From: Bisgaard Taxon 45
GTDB lineage: Bacteria; Pseudomonadota; Gammaproteobacteria; Enterobacterales; Pasteurellaceae
Reading direction: 5' to 3'
Length of the DNA stretch: 64,000 bases
NCBI GenBank assembly: GCA_030783905.1
Contig: JAQAHH010000006.1
Location: forward strand, 496,001 to 560,000
Positions 58,104-64,000 of the stretch are shown in pieces (positions within the stretch are counted from its first letter, which is position 1; each line of letters starts with the position of its first letter). Position numbers and translations under genes: made by a program. Below the pieces are notes generated by a model that worked only from the letters and a program-made list of their open reading frames with translations, was not told where the DNA came from and did no database searches.

Positions 58104-60551
58104 ATGCGTGTATTAAAATTCGGGGGGACGTCTTTAGCCAATCCAGAACGTTTTTCGCAGGCAGCACAGCTTATCGAAAAAGCCCATTTTGAAGAACAGG
58201 CTGCCGGCGTGTTATCTGCTCCCGCCAAAATTACCAATCATCTTGTTGCCCTTTCTGAAAAAGCCAGTTTAAATCAACCTACCGATACCCATTTTAATGA
58301 AGCCATTGAGATTTTCTATAATATTATTCATGGTTTGCACGCAGAAAATAATCGTTTTGATCTTGAGGGCACAAAAGCTTTAATTGATGCGGAGTTTGCC
58401 CAAATCAGCCAGCTCATTGAACAAATTCGTCAACAAGGTTTTGTCTCCGATGCGGTGAAAGCCACGATTGATTGTCGTGGTGAGAAACTGTCTATTGCGA
58501 TGATGAAGGCTTGGTTTGAAGCCCGTGGTTATGATGTGACTGTGATTGATCCAGTCGAAAAATTATTAGCACAGGGGAGCTATTTAGAGTCTTCAGTCGA
58601 TATTGAAGAGTCCACAAAACGCGTTGATGCCAAATCGATTCCGACTAAAAATGTGGTCTTAATGGCAGGCTTTACGGCAGGGAATGAAAAAGGTGAACTT
58701 GTTTTACTCGGGCGTAATGGGTCAGATTATTCCGCAGCCTGTTTAGCCGCGTGTTTGGGCGCCAGTGCCTGTGAAATTTGGACTGATGTCGATGGTGTCT
58801 TTACTTGTGATCCGCGTTTAGTGCCGGATGCCCGTTTATTGCCAAGCTTGTCTTATCGCGAAGCGATGGAACTCTCCTATTTTGGTGCCAAAGTGATCCA
58901 TCCACGTACTATTGGGCCATTAGTGCAAAGCAAAATTCCTTGTTTGATTAAGAATACTGGTAATCCTTCTGCGCCAGGTTCAATTATTGATGGCAATGTG
59001 CAATCTGAACAGCTACAAGTAAAAGGGATTACTAATCTTGATAATGTAGCAATGTTTAACGTATCTGGCCCAGGTATGCAAGGCATGGTGGGCATGGCGT
59101 CACGTGTTTTCTCTGCCATGTCAAATGCAGGCGTGTCGGTCATTTTAATTACGCAATCTTCTTCTGAGTACAGTATCAGTTTTTGCGTGCCAGCCAAATC
59201 TGTTGACATGGCGAAACAGGCGTTAGAGAAAGAATTTGAGCAAGAATTAAAAGTGAATGCGCTTGAGCCTATTGATGTGATTCGTGATCTGTCTATTATT
59301 TCTGTGGTGGGTGATGGCATGAAGCAAGCAAAAGGGATTGCGGCCCGTTTCTTCTCAGCCCTTGCACAAGCAAACATTAGTATTGTGGCTATTGCACAAG
59401 GTTCGTCTGAACGTTCTATTTCTGCGGTCGTTTCACTGAATAAAGCGATTGAAGCGGTGAAAGCGACACACCAAGCCCTTTTTAATAATAAAAAAGTCGT
59501 GGATGTGTTTTTAGTTGGCGTCGGTGGTGTCGGTGGTGAACTGATTGATCAAATTAAACATCAGAAAAGTTATTTAGCGAAGAAAGATATTGAAATTCGT
59601 GTATGTGCAATTGCTAATTCAAATAAAATGTTATTAAAAGCAGATGGGTTGAATTTAGAAAATTGGAAAGCGGATTTAGAACAAGCGACTCAACCTTCTG
59701 ATTTTGATGTGTTATTGTCATTTATTAAATTGCACCATGTGGTAAATCCTGTGTTTGTGGATTGTACCTCAGCGGACTCGGTGGCGGGATTATATGAGCG
59801 TGCATTAAATGAAGGTTTCCATGTAGTTACGCCAAATAAAAAAGCCAATACGCGTGAACTGGCGTATTATAATGCATTACGCGAAAGTGCTCGTAAGAAC
59901 CAACGCAAGTTCCTGTATGACACAAATGTGGGAGCAGGTTTACCTGTCATTGAAAACTTGCAAAATTTATTGGCCGCAGGCGATGAAGTCGTTAAGTTTA
60001 GTGGCGTATTGTCGGGTTCCTTGTCCTTTATTTTCGGTGAGTTAGAAAATGGGTTGTCTTTATCTGAAGCCACGACACTTGCCCGTGAAAAAGGCTTTAC
60101 CGAACCAGATCCGAGAGAGGATCTTTCTGGACAGGATGTAGCCAGGAAATTGTTGATTTTAGCCCGTGAAACTGGTGCACAATTGGAATTGGCGGATGTT
60201 GAAGTAGAAAGTGTGTTACCTGCCGGCTTTGCTGAAGGCAAAACCACACAAGAGTTTATGGCGATGTTACCACAATTGGATGCCCAATTTAGTCAACGTG
60301 TAGCCGAAGCGAAAGCGGCGGGGAAAGTATTACGCTATGTGGGGCAAATTGAAAACAGCAAATGCAAAGTCGCGGTGTTAGAAGTGGATGCCGATGATCC
60401 TTTATATAAAGTGAAAAATGGCGAAAACGCGTTAGCGTTCTATACGCGCTATTATCAACCGATCCCATTGCTTTTACGTGGTTACGGGGCGGGCAATTCC
60501 GTGACGGCAGCAGGGATCTTTGCGGATATTTTGAGAACGCTACAAAATTAA
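58104..60551 (+). CDS. thrA: Bifunctional aspartokinase I / homoserine dehydrogenase I
   Basis: 815 aa. Aspartokinase part from [15 protein letters not shown], with [11 protein letters not shown] and [12 protein letters not shown]; two ACT regulatory domains about residues 310-460; homoserine dehydrogenase part from [13 protein letters not shown] (about residue 470), with TPNKKANT and [12 protein letters not shown]. Steps one and three of threonine and methionine synthesis, feedback-inhibited by threonine. First structural gene after the attenuator, with GAGGAG before the ATG. Confidence 0.98.
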   Translation: MRVLKFGGTSLANPERFSQAAQLIEKAHFEEQAAGVLSAPAKITNHLVALSEKASLNQPTDTHFNEAIEIFYNIIHGLHAENNRFDLEGTKALIDAEFAQISQLIEQIRQQGFVSDAVKATIDCRGEKLSIAMMKAWFEARGYDVTVIDPVEKLLAQGSYLESSVDIEESTKRVDAKSIPTKNVVLMAGFTAGNEKGELVLLGRNGSDYSAACLAACLGASACEIWTDVDGVFTCDPRLVPDARLLPSLSYREAMELSYFGAKVIHPRTIGPLVQSKIPCLIKNTGNPSAPGSIIDGNVQSEQLQVKGITNLDNVAMFNVSGPGMQGMVGMASRVFSAMSNAGVSVILITQSSSEYSISFCVPAKSVDMAKQALEKEFEQELKVNALEPIDVIRDLSIISVVGDGMKQAKGIAARFFSALAQANISIVAIAQGSSERSISAVVSLNKAIEAVKATHQALFNNKKVVDVFLVGVGGVGGELIDQIKHQKSYLAKKDIEIRVCAIANSNKMLLKADGLNLENWKADLEQATQPSDFDVLLSFIKLHHVVNPVFVDCTSADSVAGLYERALNEGFHVVTPNKKANTRELAYYNALRESARKNQRKFLYDTNVGAGLPVIENLQNLLAAGDEVVKFSGVLSGSLSFIFGELENGLSLSEATTLAREKGFTEPDPREDLSGQDVARKLLILARETGAQLELADVEVESVLPAGFAEGKTTQEFMAMLPQLDAQFSQRVAEAKAAGKVLRYVGQIENSKCKVAVLEVDADDPLYKVKNGENALAFYTRYYQPIPLLLRGYGAGNSVTAAGIFADILRTLQN

Positions 60552-60574
60552 GTGGACATAACATGGAAAATAAT

Positions 60575-61519
60575 ATGCTCAGAATTTATGCACCAGCATC
60601 CAGTGCAAATTTAAGTGTGGGATTTGATACCTTGGGGACCGCCGTGTCCCCGATTGATGGTTCTTTGTTAGGGGATGTCGTGCAAATTGAGCCAATTCCT
60701 ACTGGCTTTGAGTTAGACAGTGCGGGTTATTTTGTGCGTAAATTGCCGAAAGAACCACAGAAAAATATTGTGTATCAGGCATATGTCCTTTTTAGTGAAC
60801 GTTTAAAGTTACGTAATGTACAGGTGCGTCCGCTCCGATTAACCTTAGAAAAAAATATGCCGATTGGTTCTGGATTAGGATCAAGTGCCTGTTCTATTGT
60901 GGCCGCATTGGTAGCGCTTAACCAGTTTCATGGTGAGCCTTTTTCTAAAATGGAATTGTTAGAAATGATGGGAGAGCTAGAGGGACGTATTTCAGGCTCA
61001 ATTCACTATGATAATGTGGCGCCTTGCTATTTAGGTGGGGTACAATTGATGGTGCAATCCTTAGGTAACATTTGTCAACAATTGCCTTTCTTTGATGAGT
61101 GGTATTGGGTGTTGGCGTATCCTGGCATTGAAGTGTCTACCGCAGAGGCGCGAGCAATTTTACCGAAAAGTTATACCCGTCAAGATGTGATTTCACAAGC
61201 GCGTCATTTAGGTAGTTTTGTGCATGCTTGCCATACTCGACAAGCCCAACTTGCCGCTTTAATGATGAAGGATGTGATTGCGGAGCCTTATCGTGAAGCC
61301 TTGTTACCTAATTTTGCTGATGTGAAACAAGCTACGCGCGATTTAGGCGCGTTGGCGACTGGAATTTCGGGTTCAGGACCGACGATATTCGCGATTGCGC
61401 CTGATTTAGGCACAGCGATGAAGTTATCCACCTATTTAGAAAACCATTATTTGCAAAACAATGAAGGGTTTGTGCATATCTGTAAAGTGGATAACCAAGG
61501 TGCGAGAGCGCTCGATTAA
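60575..61519 (+). CDS. thrB: Homoserine kinase
   Basis: 314 aa GHMP kinase from the ATG at 60575 ([12 protein letters not shown]), where homologues begin; an in-frame ATG at 60563 would add MENN and is also possible. [17 protein letters not shown] is the ATP-binding GHMP motif, and [15 protein letters not shown] the C-terminal motif. Phosphorylates homoserine. Follows thrA closely in thrABC. Confidence 0.96.
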   Translation: MLRIYAPASSANLSVGFDTLGTAVSPIDGSLLGDVVQIEPIPTGFELDSAGYFVRKLPKEPQKNIVYQAYVLFSERLKLRNVQVRPLRLTLEKNMPIGSGLGSSACSIVAALVALNQFHGEPFSKMELLEMMGELEGRISGSIHYDNVAPCYLGGVQLMVQSLGNICQQLPFFDEWYWVLAYPGIEVSTAEARAILPKSYTRQDVISQARHLGSFVHACHTRQAQLAALMMKDVIAEPYREALLPNFADVKQATRDLGALATGISGSGPTIFAIAPDLGTAMKLSTYLENHYLQNNEGFVHICKVDNQGARALD

Positions 61520-61538
61520 TTGAATAACGGAAAACAAT

Positions 61539-62813
61539 ATGAATTTATACAACATTAAACATCCAGAAGAACAAGTCAATTTTGCTCAAGCGGTCCGTCA
61601 AGGATTAGGAAAAAACCAAGGATTATTTTTTCCAGAAACCTTACCGCACTTTGATGATATTGATGCACTGTTAGCCTTACCATTAGTAGAACGTAGTCAG
61701 ACGATTTTATCTGCGTTAATTGGCGAAGAAATTGCAGCAGCGCAGTTAGCGAAAATGGTAGAAAATGCGTTTACCTTTCCAGCCCCAGTGACAAAAGTGG
61801 AAGAGGGCGTTTATGCACTGGAACTATTCCACGGGCCGACCTTAGCCTTTAAAGATTTCGGTGGGCGTTTTATGGCGCAAGCCTTAGCCACGGTACGCGG
61901 TGAGGGAAAAATTACTATTCTCACGGCGACCTCTGGTGATACAGGGGCGGCAGTGGCACACGCCTTTTATGGTTTAGACAATATTGATGTGGTGATTTTA
62001 TATCCACAAGGAAAAATCAGTCCGCTACAAGAAAAGTTATTCTGTACACTCGGTGGCAATATTCGTACGATTGCAATTAAAGGCGATTTTGATGCTTGCC
62101 AAGCATTAGTGAAACAAGCGTTTGATGATGCAGAATTACGCCAAGCTATCGGTTTAAATTCAGCTAACTCAATTAATATTAGCCGTTTATTAGCGCAGGT
62201 TTGTTATTACTTTGAGGCGGTTGCACAGTTACCAAAAGTGGCACGTGACAATCTTGTGGTATCGGTACCCAGTGGTAACTTTGGTAACCTGACCGCAGGC
62301 TTAATTGCGAAATCCTTGGGCTTGCCGATTAAACGTTTTGTCGCATCAACGAATGTCAATGATACAGTACCGCGTTATTTGCGTAGTGGAAATTGGCAGC
62401 CGAATGACACGGTGGCGACGTTATCCAATGCGATGGATGTCAGTCGTCCAAATAACTGGCCACGTGTTGAAGAGTTATTTAAGCGCAATGGTTGGGCATT
62501 ATCAGATTTGCATTCAGATGCCGTCAATGACGATGAAACAGCGCAAACTTTAACCGAAATGTATGCCAAAGGTTACTTGTGTGAACCACACGGTGCAGTA
62601 GCTTATCGTGTGTTAAAGCAAGATTTACAACCTGGTGAAACGGGTTTATTTCTTTGTACCGCACATCCAGCGAAATTTAAAGAAAGTGTTGAACGTATTT
62701 TAGCACTTGAATTACCGTTACCAACGGCATTAGCCAAACATGCGGTGTTACCATTACTTTCTGATGTAATGGAAAATGATTTTGCTAAGTTACGTGCCTA
62801 TTTATTGGCTTAA
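61539..62813 (+). CDS. thrC: Threonine synthase
   Basis: 424 aa PLP enzyme, final threonine step. GPTLAFKDFGGRFM carries the PLP lysine; ATSGDTGAAVAHAF and SVPSGNFGNLTAGL bind PLP phosphate. Full length of the E. coli class. Last gene of thrABC. Confidence 0.97.
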   Translation: MNLYNIKHPEEQVNFAQAVRQGLGKNQGLFFPETLPHFDDIDALLALPLVERSQTILSALIGEEIAAAQLAKMVENAFTFPAPVTKVEEGVYALELFHGPTLAFKDFGGRFMAQALATVRGEGKITILTATSGDTGAAVAHAFYGLDNIDVVILYPQGKISPLQEKLFCTLGGNIRTIAIKGDFDACQALVKQAFDDAELRQAIGLNSANSINISRLLAQVCYYFEAVAQLPKVARDNLVVSVPSGNFGNLTAGLIAKSLGLPIKRFVASTNVNDTVPRYLRSGNWQPNDTVATLSNAMDVSRPNNWPRVEELFKRNGWALSDLHSDAVNDDETAQTLTEMYAKGYLCEPHGAVAYRVLKQDLQPGETGLFLCTAHPAKFKESVERILALELPLPTALAKHAVLPLLSDVMENDFAKLRAYLLA

Positions 62814-62821
62814 ATCCTATC

Positions 62822-62844
62822 GCCCTCTCTAGCTTAGGGAGGGC
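62822..62844 (+). terminator. Weak hairpin after thrC
   Basis: GCCCTC/GAGGGC arms around an 11-nt centre, starting 9 bp after the thrC stop. No T-run follows, so either a Rho-dependent site or an RNA-stabilising hairpin is likely. Confidence 0.4.
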
Positions 62845-62925
62845 TGAACACCTTCAATATCCAATGATTTATCCTTTAATTTATTCTAGTGCAAGTTCGC
62901 TATGCCGAACAAGGAAACACTTGCC

Positions 62926-63672
62926 ATGACAAGGACGCTTATTGCTTATGGCAATATCAATGCCCCCTATCCTCTCGACACAATTCCACGCGAATTACTG
63001 ATTGAGAAATTACAACAACCACAATCAACCAATCAACGCGTACAAAAACGTCATCGTTGCCGTTGGGTGGCACATTTTTTATTGTGGCAACTGCTTAAAA
63101 TTTCACAAAAACCGACCGCACTATTAAAGCACATTGATTATACAGAAAGCGGTCGCCCTCAGTTACCTGTGCGTGATGTTGATTTTAATATTAGCCACTC
63201 AGGCGATTGGGTTGCCGTTATTTTACGTGTGAATGCACAAGGCGACAGTGTCGTTGGCATTGATATAGAATCACCACAGAAAACACGCAATTATCCTGCG
63301 TTATTGGCTTATTTTGCCTCGCCTTCTGAGCAGGATTGGTTTGCCAAACAGCAAGATAAGAAAGGCAGTTTTTATTTATCTTGGTGCTTACGAGAGGCCG
63401 TATTGAAATCACAAGGGGTGGGGATTGTTAAGCTGTCTGCTGTCCAGCATGATCCCCTATTACGTCAAATTCAATCGCCACATTGTCCCGCGGGTCAATT
63501 AGTTTTTAGTCACGGATTGCCGTTTTATTTGGCTTATTTTATTAATCAAACGCAGCACTTAAATGTGCAGTACTTCGTTTGGCAAGGGCAAACACTATGT
63601 GAAACGACCTTACAAGATGTCACTTACTATAAGGTGAATGAAAACATAGAAATGACCAATTTCATCTCATGA
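62926..63672 (+). CDS. 4'-phosphopantetheinyl transferase superfamily protein (Sfp/AcpT-like)
   Basis: 248 aa from the ATG at 62926 ([15 protein letters not shown]), which fits Haemophilus relatives and has AAGGA upstream; an ATG at 62902 has none. [23 protein letters not shown] (Mg-binding Asp-x-Glu) and [15 protein letters not shown] (Trp-Lys-Glu-like motif) define the PPTase fold. Such proteins attach phosphopantetheine to carrier proteins; whether AcpP or another carrier is its target is unknown, and no polyketide or peptide synthase gene is in the window. Confidence 0.88.
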   Translation: MTRTLIAYGNINAPYPLDTIPRELLIEKLQQPQSTNQRVQKRHRCRWVAHFLLWQLLKISQKPTALLKHIDYTESGRPQLPVRDVDFNISHSGDWVAVILRVNAQGDSVVGIDIESPQKTRNYPALLAYFASPSEQDWFAKQQDKKGSFYLSWCLREAVLKSQGVGIVKLSAVQHDPLLRQIQSPHCPAGQLVFSHGLPFYLAYFINQTQHLNVQYFVWQGQTLCETTLQDVTYYKVNENIEMTNFIS

Positions 63673-63848
63673 AAGTCAGGTCGTGGATGGTCAAAACACG
63701 GTGGTTACCAGTTTTTCTGAGCGGGACTTTAAATCATAAAAAATATCCCCATCTAGTAACCAGTTTCGTTAGACTTAAACCAATATTTTGTTTAGACTGT
63801 TGAAATTTGTTTAAACAAGTAACAATTTTTTGACAAATGGAGAACGTA

Positions 63849-64000
63849 ATGTCATTGAACGGTTCAGATCAAGATCCTTGGGGCAAACCCGGACAGAAAA
63901 AGCCTGAGAGCCATCGCCGTGATAATGGTGGTGAGCAGCCGAATTGGAACGATAGCCAATCCGGGCGCAAACAAAATAATCAAGAGCAATCACCGCCTGA
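63849..64000 (+). CDS. hflK: FtsH protease modulator HflK, N-terminal part (cut by window edge)
   Basis: 50 codons visible: MSLNGSDQDPWGKPGQKKPE, then a Gly/Asn/Gln-rich stretch, as in HflK N-termini (xDPWGKPG). GGAGA precedes the ATG by six bases. The membrane segment and SPFH domain lie beyond the window. The 176-bp gap before it contains a 12-bp palindrome TTGTTTAAACAA (63807-63818). Confidence 0.88.
   Translation, partial: MSLNGSDQDPWGKPGQKKPESHRRDNGGEQPNWNDSQSGRKQNNQEQSPP

Overview
The window comes from a Pasteurellaceae chromosome, most likely a Pasteurella close to P. multocida. Three things point there. The 9-mer DNA uptake signal AAGTGCGGT, or its complement, recurs at least 15 times (for example 8259, 9461, 12331, 25081). 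The gene clusters follow the Haemophilus/Pasteurella arrangement (citCDEF-XG-T, pilABCD next to ampD, thyA-lgt-rppH). The type IV pilin resembles PtfA. Base composition is about 40% GC, with one clearly AT-richer patch at about 54.8-56.4 kb. The species call is inference.

Layout. 0-3.1 kb: rnc (cut by the left edge), lepB and lepA on the minus strand. 3.3-8.0 kb: grcA behind a perfect FNR box, then ung, yaaA, a lipoprotein gene, fieF and pfkA. 8.1-11.1 kb: rlmC, nagZ, ycfL and hinT, minus strand. 11.1-25 kb is an anaerobic metabolism block: focA-pflB with upstream ArcA-like 11-bp-phased repeats, a GDSL esterase autotransporter broken by a frameshift, pflA, and the complete citrate lyase cluster citC-D-E-F-XG-T. 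25-29 kb: tadA, thyA, lgt, a TauE/SafE-type permease and rppH, then a 590-bp gene-free stretch with DnaA boxes. 29.3-34.9 kb: ampD and, divergently, the competence/type IV pilus operon pilABCD, preceded by a CRP-S (Sxy-dependent) type site, then coaE, yacG and a small acetyltransferase. 35-45 kb: a tandem glycine riboswitch upstream of a sodium:alanine/glycine symporter, raiA, xerD, an MFS gene, proC, rdgC, a cyclase-family gene, oapA, epmB and efp. 45-54.6 kb: lpxH, plsC, sufI, der, yedE, two tRNA-Asp genes, dnaQ, rnhA and a DUF72 gene.

54.7-57.0 kb is the accessory spot. On the minus strand lie an XRE-type HTH gene, a hairpin-rich transcript segment ending in a strong terminator, and a 71-aa HicA-like protein followed by its own hairpins. 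A repeated AATGATAA motif lies in the HTH promoter and its core recurs before the HicA-like gene. An unknown acidic protein gene follows. This is the best candidate for an undescribed system, but its function is unknown. 57-64 kb: yggS, the thr operon with a readable attenuator (thrL, thrA, thrB, thrC), a phosphopantetheinyl transferase gene, and the start of hflK.

Functionally, pflB, pflA, grcA, focA and the cit genes make up mixed-acid and citrate fermentation. The USS elements, the pil operon and its CRP-S-like site belong to natural transformation.
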